DNA of 22,684 nucleotides. It comes from QPIN01 sp964535875. GTDB lineage: Bacteria > Pseudomonadota > Gammaproteobacteria > Methylococcales > Methylomonadaceae. The stretch is from positions 1 to 22,684 of the forward strand of contig CAZHUE010000029.1 in assembly GCA_964535875.1 (NCBI GenBank). Direction: 5' to 3'. Numbering within the stretch: position 1 is the stretch's first letter; every line of letters begins with the position of its first letter. The position numbers and the translations under genes are program-made. The notes beneath the pieces are model-generated. The model saw only the letters and a list, made by a program, of their open reading frames with translations. It was not told the DNA's origin and searched no databases. Shown piece by piece: positions 14,505 through 22,684 of the stretch.

Positions 14505-15851
14505 ATGCAGTTTACAATAAAAGAAGGTTTGGATCTTCCCATAACGGGAGAACCAAGACAAGTGATTGAAGAGGGCAACAAGGTTAAGACCGTTGCCATT
14601 TTGGGGAAGGATTATGTAGGGCTCAAGCCTAAAATGATGGTTGCTGTTGGTGATACTATCAAATTAGGTCAAGTGCTTTTTACTGACAAACAGAATCCTG
14701 GGGTTAATTTTACTGCACCTGGTGCAGGTGAGGTAAAAGAAATTAATCGTGGAGAAAAACGCGTTTTGCAATCCGTTGTTATTGAGTTAAAAGGAACAAC
14801 AACTGAAACATTCACAAAATATGCTAAAAAAGATTTAGCAACTATAACGATAAAACAGATTAAAGAAAATCTATTGAGTTCTGGTCTATGGACATCGTTT
14901 TTAACTCGTCCTTACGGTAAGATCCCAGCGGTTGACAGTTCACCTAGCTCTATCTTTATTACTGCAATTGACACAAGACCATTAGCTGCAAAACCAGAAA
15001 TTATAATCAAAGACAGGGAAACACATTTTACCAATGGCTTGTCTATTGTAGCTAAACTAACTGAAGGCAAAACCTACCTTTGTAAAAAAACTGGAGTTGA
15101 TATTGCCTCTGTAGAGGGAGTGGGAACAGCCGAGTTTTCAGGGCCACATCCTGCTGGCCTACCTAGTACACACATTCACTTTGTTGATCCTGTAAATGCA
15201 GAAAAAAATGTCTGGCATATTGATTACCAGGCAGTGATAGCTATTGGTGCTTTATTCGCAACAGGTAAGATTAATGTTGAAAGAATTATTTCTTTAGCAG
15301 GCCCTACAGTCAAAAACCCCAGATTACTTCGGGCGCGAGTAGGTGCAAACACTGATGATTTAGTTTCTGGAGAATTACAAAAAGTTGAAAATAGAGTTAT
15401 TTCAGGCTCAGTTTTATTTGGACATGAAGCTGTAGATGGAATGGCTTACCTGGGATGTTATAGCAATCAGGTCTCTGTGCTTAAAGAAGGTAGAGAACGT
15501 GAGTTATTTGGATGGATAGTTGCAGGTAAAGATAAATATTCTGCAATGAATGTCTATACATCAAGTAAAGACAGGAAGGATAATCGCTTATTTCCATTAA
15601 CTACTGATAAAAACGGTAGTAATAGAGCAATTGTTCCTGTCGGTGTCTATGAATCAGTAATGCCACTTGATATTTTGTCTACCCCTTTATTAAAAGCACT
15701 GGTCATCGGCGATACTGATCAGGCTCAGTTATTAGGTGGTCTTGAATTAATAGAGGAAGATGTTTCCTTATTTACTTTCGTTGATCCAGGCAAGCATGAC
15801 TTTGCACCTGTATTAAGAGCGAATCTAACTAAAATTGAGAAGGAAGGATAA
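14505..15851 (+). CDS. nqrA: Na+-translocating NADH:quinone reductase subunit A
   Basis: 448 residues, close to the usual 446. The opening IKEGLDLPITGEP, KTVAILGKDYVGLKPKM, DKQNPGVNFTAPGAGEV and EINRGEKRVLQSVVIE are the NqrA signature, as are LFGWIVAGKDKYS and ERIISLAGP. NqrA is a peripheral cytoplasmic subunit of the six-subunit Na+ pump that oxidises NADH, reduces ubiquinone and exports Na+; it contributes to quinone-site function. First gene of nqrABCDEF; its stop shares one base with the nqrB start (TAATG). The ribosome site is weak: GGAG lies about 20 bases from the ATG. Confidence 0.97.
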   Translation: MQFTIKEGLDLPITGEPRQVIEEGNKVKTVAILGKDYVGLKPKMMVAVGDTIKLGQVLFTDKQNPGVNFTAPGAGEVKEINRGEKRVLQSVVIELKGTTTETFTKYAKKDLATITIKQIKENLLSSGLWTSFLTRPYGKIPAVDSSPSSIFITAIDTRPLAAKPEIIIKDRETHFTNGLSIVAKLTEGKTYLCKKTGVDIASVEGVGTAEFSGPHPAGLPSTHIHFVDPVNAEKNVWHIDYQAVIAIGALFATGKINVERIISLAGPTVKNPRLLRARVGANTDDLVSGELQKVENRVISGSVLFGHEAVDGMAYLGCYSNQVSVLKEGRERELFGWIVAGKDKYSAMNVYTSSKDRKDNRLFPLTTDKNGSNRAIVPVGVYESVMPLDILSTPLLKALVIGDTDQAQLLGGLELIEEDVSLFTFVDPGKHDFAPVLRANLTKIEKEG

Positions 15852-17053
15852 TGTCGGCTAGAGATATTTTAGATAGCGTAGAGCCGCATTTTACGAAAGG
15901 CGGTAAATTAGAAAAGTACTATGGTCTTTATGAGATGGTAGACACCTTTATCTATACACCCTCTGACGTAACACGCGGAACTACGCATGTTCGTGATGGG
16001 AATGACCTGAAACGGACGATGACTTTTGTTGTAATCGCAACATTTTTCTGCGTTTTAATGGCGATGTACAACACGGGCTATCAAGCTAATTTAGCAGTAC
16101 AAGCAATGGGGCTTAGTGAAGTTAATAGCTGGCGTAGCATTCCAATGACATTGTTTGGCTATAACCCAGTGAACCCAATTTCAAACATGGTTCATGGAGC
16201 ATGTTTCTTTTTGCCTATTTATATAGTGACTTTGGCTGTAGGTGGTATTTGGGAAGTCTTATTTGCTACGGTCCGCGGACATGAAGTTAATGAGGGTTTC
16301 CTAGTCTCATCAATGCTTTACACATTAATTTTGCCACCTGATATCCCTTTATGGCAGGTTGCTCTAGGTATTTCATTCGGAATTGTTATTGGTAAGGAGG
16401 TCTTTGGAGGGACAGGTAAAAACTTTTTAAACCCTGCGTTAACAGGGCGTGCGTTTTTATTCTTTGCCTATCCAGCAGCGATTTCGGGCGACATGGCCTG
16501 GGTTGGTGTCGATGGGTACACTATGGCAACACCGTTAGGGCTGGCTGCTTCTGGTGGTTTAGATGCCGTTCATGCGGCAGGTTATGGATGGGTCCAATCA
16601 TTCTTAGGGTTTATTCCTGGTTCAATTGGTGAGACCTCTACTTTAGCCATATTTATTGGTGCTGCTTTCTTGCTTTATACCCGTATTGCTTCATATCGAA
16701 TCATGGGCGGTGTATTAATGGGGATGATAGCAACATCAGTTATGTTTAATATCATTGGCAGTGAAACCAATCCCATGTTTGCATTTCCATTTTACTGGCA
16801 TCTAACTGTTGGTGGTTTTGCTTTTGGTATGGTTTATATGGCAACAGACCCAGTGGGTGCCGCAATGACAGATACAGGTCGTTGGGTTTTTGGTGCATTG
16901 ATTGGTGTTATGGTTGTTTTAGTTCGTGTGGTAAATCCAGCTTTCCCAGAAGGAATGATGTTGTCGATTTTATTCGCCAATATGTTTGCCCCTGTTATTG
17001 ATTATTTTGTCGTTCAGGCAAATATTAAGAGAAGGATGAAACGTCATGTCTAA
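15851..17053 (+). CDS. nqrB: Na+-NQR subunit B (membrane, covalent FMN and riboflavin)
   Basis: 400 residues with many hydrophobic segments. FGGTGKNFLNPALTGRAFLFFAYP and GFIPGSIGETSTLAIFIGA are diagnostic; in the latter, Thr264 is the likely attachment threonine for FMN, which ApbE adds. MATDPVGAAMTDTGRWVFG and NPAFPEGMMLSILFANMFAP are also conserved. NqrB is the main membrane subunit for electron transfer and Na+ passage. It starts with AGGAAGG just upstream and overlaps nqrC by 8 bases (ATGTCTAA). A little shorter than Vibrio NqrB, which has about 415 residues. Confidence 0.97.
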   Translation: MSARDILDSVEPHFTKGGKLEKYYGLYEMVDTFIYTPSDVTRGTTHVRDGNDLKRTMTFVVIATFFCVLMAMYNTGYQANLAVQAMGLSEVNSWRSIPMTLFGYNPVNPISNMVHGACFFLPIYIVTLAVGGIWEVLFATVRGHEVNEGFLVSSMLYTLILPPDIPLWQVALGISFGIVIGKEVFGGTGKNFLNPALTGRAFLFFAYPAAISGDMAWVGVDGYTMATPLGLAASGGLDAVHAAGYGWVQSFLGFIPGSIGETSTLAIFIGAAFLLYTRIASYRIMGGVLMGMIATSVMFNIIGSETNPMFAFPFYWHLTVGGFAFGMVYMATDPVGAAMTDTGRWVFGALIGVMVVLVRVVNPAFPEGMMLSILFANMFAPVIDYFVVQANIKRRMKRHV

Positions 17054-17906
17054 CGGAAGATTAAAAGAGCGCCTAGATAAGTGTGAGCATTATCAAAAGT
17101 TTGATGCTTATAAAGAAAAGGTTTTAGCACTGGGTAACGATAGTTTAGAAAAAACTATTGCTGTTGCTCTAGCCCTTTGTTTTGTTTGTGCTATTTTGGT
17201 TTCATTTGCAGCAGTTGCTTTAAGACCTTTGCAAATTGAAAATAAAGCACTTGATATGAAGAAAAATATTCTTGAAGTTGCTGGCCTGTTAGATGAGGAC
17301 ACTGATATCAATCAGGCATTTTCAGACCAAATTGAAGAAAAACTTGTTGATATCGAAACAGGTGATTACGTTGAAGATATGGATGTAGTTGCTTATGATC
17401 AACGTAAAGCGGCTAAAGATCCTGCTCAAAATATCATTATTGAAACAGTTGATGATATTGCGAGTATTAAACGCAAAGCTAAAATTGCTAAAGTTTTTTT
17501 AGTTAAAAATGGTGAAGTGATTGAATCAATTATATTACCTATGCATGGCTATGGTTTATGGTCAACAATGTATGGCTTTCTGGCTTTAGAAGCTGATGGT
17601 CAAACAGTTAAGAGTATTAACTTTTATGACCAGGGTGAAACACCAGGTTTGGGTGGAGAAGTTGTCAACCCAAACTGGCGTGCTTTGTGGAAAGGCAAAA
17701 AAGTCTACACAGAATCTGGGGAAGTTGAATTGGGTTTGATAAAAGGTGTAGTTGATACATCTAAATCTGGCTCAGAATATGAAGTAGATGGTTTGGCTGG
17801 GGCAACTTTAACCAGTTTAGGCGTATCTAATCTGGTTAAATACTGGATGAGCAACCAAGGCTTTTCTGCTTATCTTGAAAAAGTTAGAATTGAAGGGGAG
17901 AGCTGA
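17046..17906 (+). CDS. nqrC: Na+-NQR subunit C (covalent FMN)
   Basis: 286 residues, somewhat longer than the Vibrio protein (about 257), with extra sequence in the N-terminal half including an acidic stretch near 84-120. One membrane helix lies at about 37-60 and the rest faces the periplasm. YGLWSTMYGFLALE and GETPGLGGEV are conserved, and the FMN attachment motif is DGLAGATLTS (248-257), with Thr254 as the linked residue. ApbE, encoded downstream, catalyses this attachment outside the cytoplasm. NqrC passes electrons between NqrB and the NqrD/E iron-sulfur site. It is followed two bases later by nqrD. Confidence 0.96.
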   Translation: MSNGRLKERLDKCEHYQKFDAYKEKVLALGNDSLEKTIAVALALCFVCAILVSFAAVALRPLQIENKALDMKKNILEVAGLLDEDTDINQAFSDQIEEKLVDIETGDYVEDMDVVAYDQRKAAKDPAQNIIIETVDDIASIKRKAKIAKVFLVKNGEVIESIILPMHGYGLWSTMYGFLALEADGQTVKSINFYDQGETPGLGGEVVNPNWRALWKGKKVYTESGEVELGLIKGVVDTSKSGSEYEVDGLAGATLTSLGVSNLVKYWMSNQGFSAYLEKVRIEGES

Positions 17907-17908
17907 AA

Positions 17909-18589
17909 ATGAGTGCAGTTATAGATAATGAAACTAAAAAAATATTGGTTGACCCATTGGTCAATAATAACCCGATTACTTTGCAGATACTGGGAATATG
18001 TTCGGCATTAGCAGTAACATCACAAATGTCTACATCGTTAATTATGGCTGTTGCTTTAACAGCGGTTACGGCATGCTCCAGTGCGGCTATTAGTTCGATT
18101 AGAAACCATATACCAGGTAGTATTCGTATTATCGTTCAAATGACTATTATTGCTTCATTAGTCATTGTAGTAGATCAAGTTCTGAAAGCCTTTGCTTATG
18201 AAATTAGTAAACAATTATCAGTCTTCGTTGGGTTGATTATTACCAACTGTATTGTAATGGGACGAGCAGAAGCTTATGCAATGAAAAACCCACCGATGGC
18301 CAGTTTTATTGATGGTCTTGGTAATGGTGCTGGGTATAGTTTGATCTTAATTATCGTTGCATTCTTTAGAGAATTGTTTGGTTCAGGCAAATTATTAGGC
18401 ATAGAAATATTCCCATTAACTAAAGATGGCGGTTGGTATGACCCAAATGGTCTGATGTTATTGCCACCTAGTGCATTTTTTATTATCGGTTTAATTATTT
18501 GGGTGTTCCGTCAATGGAAGCCTGATCAGTTAGAACAAGCTGATTTTAAAATTATGGACATTTCTCATGGTGAAGGAGGGCATCACTAA
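17909..18589 (+). CDS. nqrD: Na+-NQR subunit D (membrane)
   Basis: 226 residues, all-helical membrane protein. LVNNNPITLQILGICSALAV with Cys31 and IITNCIVMGRAEAYA with Cys114 are the conserved half-helix segments; with the matching cysteines of NqrE they hold an intramembrane iron-sulfur centre. FIDGLGNGAGYSLILI and FRELFGSGKLLG are also family signatures. Slightly longer than usual (about 210), with a polar C-terminal tail ending HGEGGHH. It shares one base with the nqrE start (TAATG), with GAAGGAGGG upstream as ribosome site for nqrE. Confidence 0.96.
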   Translation: MSAVIDNETKKILVDPLVNNNPITLQILGICSALAVTSQMSTSLIMAVALTAVTACSSAAISSIRNHIPGSIRIIVQMTIIASLVIVVDQVLKAFAYEISKQLSVFVGLIITNCIVMGRAEAYAMKNPPMASFIDGLGNGAGYSLILIIVAFFRELFGSGKLLGIEIFPLTKDGGWYDPNGLMLLPPSAFFIIGLIIWVFRQWKPDQLEQADFKIMDISHGEGGHH

Positions 18590-19197
18590 TGAACGAATAT
18601 GTAAGTTTATTTATTAAAGCGGTTTTCGTAGAAAACTTAGCCTTAGCATTCTTCTTAGGGATGTGTACATTCCTGGCAGTCTCTAAAAAAATATCTACAG
18701 CAATAGGCTTAGGAATTGCAGTCATGGTTGTGCAGGTGATTACAGTACCTGTCAATAACTTGGTGTATCACACTTTGTTAAAAGAAGATGCATTATCTTG
18801 GTTAGGAATTACGGGCGTTGATTTAAGCTTTTTAGTTCTTTTAAGTTGTATTGGTATGATCGCAGCATTAGTGCAGATTCTGGAAATGATTTTAGATAAG
18901 TTTTTTCCTGCACTTTTCCATGCATTAGGCGTTTTCCTCCCTTTAATTACAGTAAACTGTGCAATCTTGGGAGGGAGCTTGTTCATGATTGAACGTGATT
19001 ACGACTTTACTCAAAGTGTTGTTTACGGTGTTGGAAGTGGATTCGGCTGGGCATTGGCTATCACCGTGATGGCTGGTGTACGTGAAAAATTAAAATACAG
19101 CGACATACCTAAAGGTCTAGAAGGTCTTGGAATCACATTTATTAGCGCAGGCCTGATGTCTCTTGGCTTCATGGCTTTTTCTGGAATCCAATTGTAG
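18589..19197 (+). CDS. nqrE: Na+-NQR subunit E (membrane)
   Basis: 202 residues, paralogous to NqrD in the opposite membrane orientation. FVENLALAFFLGMCTFLAVSK carries Cys26 and LITVNCAILGGSLFM carries Cys124, the partner ligands of the iron-sulfur centre shared with NqrD. VYGVGSGFGWALAI, VREKLKYSDIP followed by GLEGLGITFI, and the C-terminal LMSLGFMAFSGI match the family. Length is standard. nqrF follows after 12 bases with AGGAAGGAT as ribosome site. Confidence 0.96.
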   Translation: MNEYVSLFIKAVFVENLALAFFLGMCTFLAVSKKISTAIGLGIAVMVVQVITVPVNNLVYHTLLKEDALSWLGITGVDLSFLVLLSCIGMIAALVQILEMILDKFFPALFHALGVFLPLITVNCAILGGSLFMIERDYDFTQSVVYGVGSGFGWALAITVMAGVREKLKYSDIPKGLEGLGITFISAGLMSLGFMAFSGIQL

Positions 19198-19209
19198 GAA
19201 GGATGAGTA

Positions 19210-20430
19210 ATGCTTGAAATTATATTAGGCGTAATATTATTCACGTTAATCGTGATTGCGCTAGTATTTATTATTATTGGCGCGAAGAGCAAGTTAGTTG
19301 CTTCTGGAGACATTGAAATTGTTGTCAATGATGAGAAAACTATTCAGGTACCAGCTGGTGCTAAGTTATTAACTGCGCTGGCAGATAATGATCTATTTAT
19401 CCCTTCTGCTTGTGGCGGTGGCGGCACTTGTGGGCAGTGTACTGTTAAAGTATTTTCAGGTGGTGGAGATATTTTACCAACTGAGTTATCTCATATTACA
19501 AAACGTGAAGCTGCAGAAGGTGAACGTCTTTCATGTCAGGTTGCAGTTAAACATGATATGAAAATCGAAGTTGAAGATAGTGTATTTGGTGTAAAAAAAT
19601 GGGAATGTACTGTTAAATCAAATCACAATGTAGCTACCTTTATTAAAGAATTGGTATTAGATTTACCAGAAGGTGAAGAAATTAATTACCGGGCTGGCGG
19701 CTATATTCAAATTGAATGTCCACCGCATGTATCTAAATATGCTGACATGGATATTGAAGACGAATACCGTGAAGACTGGGATAAATTTAATCTTTGGCGT
19801 TATATTTCTGATGTGAAAGAATCTACCTTACGTGCATATTCAATGGCTTCTTATCCAGAAGAAAAAGAAATTATGTTGAATGTCCGGGTTGCATCTCCAC
19901 CTCCTGGCTCACCTGATAACGTACCTCCCGGCATTATGTCGTCATATATCTTTAACCTTAAACCTGGTGATAAGGCGATTATTTCTGGACCTTATGGCGA
20001 GTTCTTTGCCAGAGATACTGATGCAGAAATGGTTTTTGTAGGTGGTGGTGCTGGTATGGCACCAATGCGTTCACATATCTTTGATCAACTACGAAAACTG
20101 AGGTCTAAACGTAAAATGACTTTTTGGTACGGAGCACGTAGTAAACGCGAAATGTTCTATATCGAAGATTTTGATATGCTAGCCAAAGAAAATGATAACT
20201 TTGAATGGCATACTGCTTTATCCGATGCATTACCAGAAGATAACTGGGATGGCTATACTGGGTTTATTCATAATGTATTATTTGACGAATACATTAAAAA
20301 CCACCCAGCACCTGAAGATTGTGAATACTACTTATGTGGACCTCCAATAATGAATTCATCAGTGATTAATATGTTGATAGAGAATGGTGTGGAACCAGAG
20401 AACATTATGTTAGATGATTTTGGTGGTTAA
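19210..20430 (+). CDS. nqrF: Na+-NQR subunit F (NADH-oxidising, 2Fe-2S and FAD)
   Basis: 406 residues. One N-terminal membrane helix (about 2-25) is followed by a ferredoxin domain with Cys68, Cys74, Cys77 and Cys109 (ACGGGGTCGQC and LSCQ) for the 2Fe-2S cluster. RAYSMASYPEE is the FAD-binding motif, VGGGAGMAPMRSHI the NADH-binding loop, and YYLCGPPIMN with DDFGG at the end complete the reductase domain. NqrF takes hydride from NADH and passes electrons into the complex. Last gene before a strong terminator, so it closes the core operon. Confidence 0.97.
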   Translation: MLEIILGVILFTLIVIALVFIIIGAKSKLVASGDIEIVVNDEKTIQVPAGAKLLTALADNDLFIPSACGGGGTCGQCTVKVFSGGGDILPTELSHITKREAAEGERLSCQVAVKHDMKIEVEDSVFGVKKWECTVKSNHNVATFIKELVLDLPEGEEINYRAGGYIQIECPPHVSKYADMDIEDEYREDWDKFNLWRYISDVKESTLRAYSMASYPEEKEIMLNVRVASPPPGSPDNVPPGIMSSYIFNLKPGDKAIISGPYGEFFARDTDAEMVFVGGGAGMAPMRSHIFDQLRKLRSKRKMTFWYGARSKREMFYIEDFDMLAKENDNFEWHTALSDALPEDNWDGYTGFIHNVLFDEYIKNHPAPEDCEYYLCGPPIMNSSVINMLIENGVEPENIMLDDFGG

Positions 20431-20437
20431 ATACTTT

Positions 20438-20474
20438 AAAGCCATATTTACCTTTTGGTAAATATGGCTTTTTT
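20438..20474 (+). terminator. Strong intrinsic terminator after nqrF
   Basis: AAAGCCATATTTACC (20438-20452) and GGTAAATATGGCTTT (20457-20471) are perfect 15-bp complements with a TTTT loop, followed by more T to 20474. The symmetric A-run and T-run would let it work on both strands. It separates nqrABCDEF from apbE-nqrM. Confidence 0.92.
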
Positions 20475-20498
20475 ATGGGAAAAATTTAAGTTTTGACT

Positions 20499-21533
20499 AT
20501 GGATTTAATAACCTTAAAACGAGGAGCAGTTCTACTGCTCTTCGTTTTATTCTTGTCAGCTTGTGAACAACAAAGACCATCAAAGCAATACCCTCTGCAT
20601 TATTCTGATGCAATTTTTGGTACTAGCTTTACAATTAAAGTTTCATTATTACCAAGTACATTAACGACTAAAAAGCTAAGACTACAGATCAAACAACTTC
20701 TTGATGATTTAAACGGACAAATGTCTACTTATCAACAGGATTCTGAACTATCAGTAATCAATTCAAACCAATCTTCTGAATGGCTTACTGTTTCAACTGA
20801 TTTATACACTGTTCTTAAAAAAGCAAATGAAATTTCAAAGCTTTCTAACGGTGCCTTTGATGTCACAATTGGCCCACTAGTTAACTTGTGGGGGTTTGGG
20901 TCTGATCCTATGTCATTTGTTGCCCCTGAGCAAATACAAATAGATAGGCAATTAAAAAAAACTGGTTATAAAAAAATATTATTTGATGATAAAACACATA
21001 AAATAAAGAAATTAGAGCCAGAACTATATATTGATTTATCTGCAATAGCTAAAGGTTATGCCGTTGATCAAGTTGGATTGTTTCTTGAAAAAAAGGGTGT
21101 ATCCAATTATATGGTTGAGATTGGTGGAGAACTTAGGCTAAAAGGTAAAAACATAAATAATGAGCCTTGGCGAATAGCAGTAGAGAAACCGGCAGTAGAA
21201 ATAGGTATCATTCAAAAAATATTGCCTTTAAGCAATATATCTTTAGCCACATCAGGAGATTATAGAAACTTTTTTGAGTCTGATGGCGTACGTTTTTCTC
21301 ATACAATTGACCCGCGTTCTGGCAAACCGATTAAACATAAACTAGCATCAATTACTATATTGAGCGATACTACAATGAAAGCGGATGCATTAGCGACTGC
21401 GTTAATGGTTTTAGGGCCGACAGAGGGCTACAAAGTAGCCGAGCAGGAGAAGGTTGCGGCTCTATTTATAATAAAAACTGAGGATGGGTTTGAAGAAAAA
21501 GCATCGTCATTTTTTTTGAAAAAACTTAGGTAA
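20499..21533 (+). CDS. apbE: FAD:protein FMN transferase ApbE (lipoprotein)
   Basis: 344 residues from ATG 20499; a TTG at 20493 is in frame but less likely. The signal sequence ends in LSAC with lipid-anchored Cys22, so the enzyme sits on the periplasmic side of a membrane. IFGTSFTIKV, FDVTIGPLVNLWGFG, DLSAIAKGYAVDQVG, MVEIGGELRLKG, HTIDPRSGKPI and DALATALMVLGPTEG are the ApbE/flavin transferase motifs, with the acidic and threonine residues near the C-terminus giving the Mg2+ site. It moves FMN from FAD to the threonines of NqrB and NqrC, fitting its place beside nqr. nqrM begins four bases after its stop. Confidence 0.96.
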   Translation: MDLITLKRGAVLLLFVLFLSACEQQRPSKQYPLHYSDAIFGTSFTIKVSLLPSTLTTKKLRLQIKQLLDDLNGQMSTYQQDSELSVINSNQSSEWLTVSTDLYTVLKKANEISKLSNGAFDVTIGPLVNLWGFGSDPMSFVAPEQIQIDRQLKKTGYKKILFDDKTHKIKKLEPELYIDLSAIAKGYAVDQVGLFLEKKGVSNYMVEIGGELRLKGKNINNEPWRIAVEKPAVEIGIIQKILPLSNISLATSGDYRNFFESDGVRFSHTIDPRSGKPIKHKLASITILSDTTMKADALATALMVLGPTEGYKVAEQEKVAALFIIKTEDGFEEKASSFFLKKLR

Positions 21534-21537
21534 TATA

Positions 21538-21762
21538 ATGATATATTTTTTAGTAACATTTGCATTTATGTTAATAGTGATAACAATCATGGCGATTGGT
21601 GTCATTTTTGGTAGGCGTGCTATAAAAGGCTCGTGTGGAGGTGCAAGTAATGGTAGTTGTATTTGTGTAGAAAAATGTGACAAAAAAAAGAAAAAGGAAG
21701 TAGTTCAAGCAATGAAGGAGTTAAATATAAATAGAATTGATATTCCAGTAGTTAAGGAGTAA
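21538..21762 (+). CDS. nqrM: Na+-NQR maturation protein NqrM
   Basis: 74 residues: one N-terminal membrane helix (about 2-24) followed by GRRAIKGSCGGASNGSCICVEKC and a lysine-rich tail. Cys33, Cys41, Cys43 and Cys47 form the four-cysteine cluster of the NqrM (DUF539) family, which is needed to assemble functional Na+-NQR, probably by delivering iron to the NqrD/E site. Length and position right after apbE match other gammaproteobacterial nqr loci. Confidence 0.93.
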   Translation: MIYFLVTFAFMLIVITIMAIGVIFGRRAIKGSCGGASNGSCICVEKCDKKKKKEVVQAMKELNINRIDIPVVKE

Positions 21763-21794
21763 CAAAAGTTGATCATTTGATGAGGAGATAACTT

Positions 21795-22190
21795 ATGTTA
21801 GCAAAAATAACAATTGCAGATTATATGACAAAAAATCTAGTGACTTTAAAACAAGATGCTGATGTTTTGGCAACTATAAAGCAATTATTAAGTCATAAAA
21901 TCACTTGTGCCCCTGTATTAGATCCATCAGGAAAATTGGTCGGTATGTTTTCTGAAAAAGACAGTATGAAGGTGGTGCTGGATGCCTCTTATAATCAAGG
22001 CATGAGTGGCATAGTCTCTGATTTTATGAATCATAACATAATTTCAGTTGAAGCTGGGTCAAGCATTGTTGATCTTGCTGATAAATTTCAAGACTCATCT
22101 GTGAGAAGTTTTCCTGTTTTTGATAATAATAAGTTGGTTGGGATTGTGAGTAGAACAGATGTATTACGTGCTTTGGTCTCTATGAAATAA
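21795..22190 (+). CDS. Two-CBS-domain protein
   Basis: 131 residues made almost wholly of two CBS repeats: about 7-60 (ITIADYMTKNLVTLKQDADV ... PVLDPSGKLVGMFSEKD) and about 74-127 (VSDFMNHNIISVEAGSSI ... FPVFDNNKLVGIVSRTDVLRAL). Such pairs form a Bateman module that binds adenine nucleotides and usually senses energy state; there is no effector domain, so it must act on a partner or as a dimer. TGAGGAG (21780-21786) is a good ribosome site for ATG 21795. It lies between nqrM and sbcB, with only three bases to sbcB. A role near the Na+ pump is speculative. Confidence 0.9.
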   Translation: MLAKITIADYMTKNLVTLKQDADVLATIKQLLSHKITCAPVLDPSGKLVGMFSEKDSMKVVLDASYNQGMSGIVSDFMNHNIISVEAGSSIVDLADKFQDSSVRSFPVFDNNKLVGIVSRTDVLRALVSMK

Positions 22191-22193
22191 GCA

Positions 22194-22684
22194 ATGCTAA
22201 CTCAGCAAACCTTTTACTGGTATGATTATGAAACATGGGGATTATGTCCATCTTTAGATAGACCTTCCCAATTTGCGGGCATCCGTACTGATATGGATTT
22301 TAATATCATTGGCGACCCTGACATGTTTTACTGTCGATTAAGTGATGATTATTTACCTGGAGCTGAATCAGCATTAATAACAGGTATTACTCCACAACTT
22401 ACTCAAGATAAAGGTATTTCTGAAGCTGAGTTCGCATCAAAAATTAATCAACAATTCACTCAAATCAATACATGTGTTGTGGGGTATAACTCGATACGTT
22501 TCGATGAAGAATTCTCAAGAAATATTTTTTATCGAAATTTTTTTGATCCTTATGAATACAGTTGGAGAAATGGTAATTCACGTTGGGATATTATAGACTT
22601 GGTTCGTGCCGCCTATGCTTTACGACCAGAAGGGATAAATTGGCCAAAAAATGAACAAGGCTTGCCAAGCTTCCGATTAGAATT
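22194..22684 (+). CDS. sbcB: Exodeoxyribonuclease I, 5' part (runs off right edge)
   Basis: 163 complete codons are visible from ATG 22194, reading MLTQQTFYWYDYETWG and onward. DYETWG carries the first catalytic Asp and Glu of the DEDDh exonuclease domain. The sequence follows E. coli ExoI closely: LDRPSQFAGIRTD, PDMFYCRLSDDYLP, LITGITPQ, GYNSIRFDEE, NIFYRNFFDPYEYSW, NSRWDIIDLVRA, ALRPEGINWP and GLPSFRLE. It degrades single-stranded DNA from 3' to 5' in repair and recombination. The start is three bases after the CBS gene stop, suggesting shared transcription. The remaining roughly two thirds of the gene lies outside the window. Confidence 0.95.
   Translation, partial: MLTQQTFYWYDYETWGLCPSLDRPSQFAGIRTDMDFNIIGDPDMFYCRLSDDYLPGAESALITGITPQLTQDKGISEAEFASKINQQFTQINTCVVGYNSIRFDEEFSRNIFYRNFFDPYEYSWRNGNSRWDIIDLVRAAYALRPEGINWPKNEQGLPSFRLE

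Overview
The window is an AT-rich piece of a bacterial chromosome. It is most likely from a gammaproteobacterium: a six-subunit Na+-pumping NADH:quinone reductase operon, its maturation genes apbE and nqrM, a CreA-family protein and an exonuclease I (sbcB) all read like gammaproteobacterial versions. The mix of Na+-NQR, a diheme cytochrome c peroxidase and an aryl-polyene-like gene set would fit a methanotroph-like or marine lineage, but no marker here fixes the genus.

Left part (1-2869): the 3' end of an unrecognised gene runs in from the left edge. It is followed by a 460-base gene-free stretch that is mostly one MITE-like element with perfect 18-base terminal inverted repeats and a TTAAT direct repeat on each side. 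Then come a small NIF3/YqfO-like protein on the minus strand, a secreted pentapeptide-repeat protein with a good promoter, and creA.

Middle part (3057-12852): a compact biosynthetic cluster, all on the plus strand. The first block, joined by 8-, 8- and 1-base overlaps, is a carrier protein, a free-standing condensation-type acyltransferase, an FAD oxidoreductase and an AMP-forming ligase. An L,D-transpeptidase gene then sits between the blocks. The second block is a flavin halogenase-like oxidoreductase followed by ketosynthase, hotdog dehydratase, ketoreductase and ketosynthase, in the order of apeO-P-Q-R of aryl polyene clusters. The simplest reading is that the ligase loads an acid onto the carrier protein, the KS/KR/DH set extends it into a conjugated polyene, the flavin enzymes oxidise or halogenate it, and the condensation enzyme transfers the product to an alcohol or amine. 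The starter, the product and any halogenation are inference. This combination is the best candidate for an undescribed system in the window.

Right part (13015-22684): a periplasmic diheme cytochrome c peroxidase is followed by a 158-base, almost fully palindromic repeat that appears to have inserted into or beside a hairpin downstream of that gene. A strong promoter then starts nqrABCDEF, which closes with a perfect terminator. apbE (covalent FMN attachment) and nqrM (maturation) follow, then a two-CBS-domain protein and the 5' part of sbcB, which runs off the right edge. No tRNA, rRNA, CRISPR array or transposase gene was seen.
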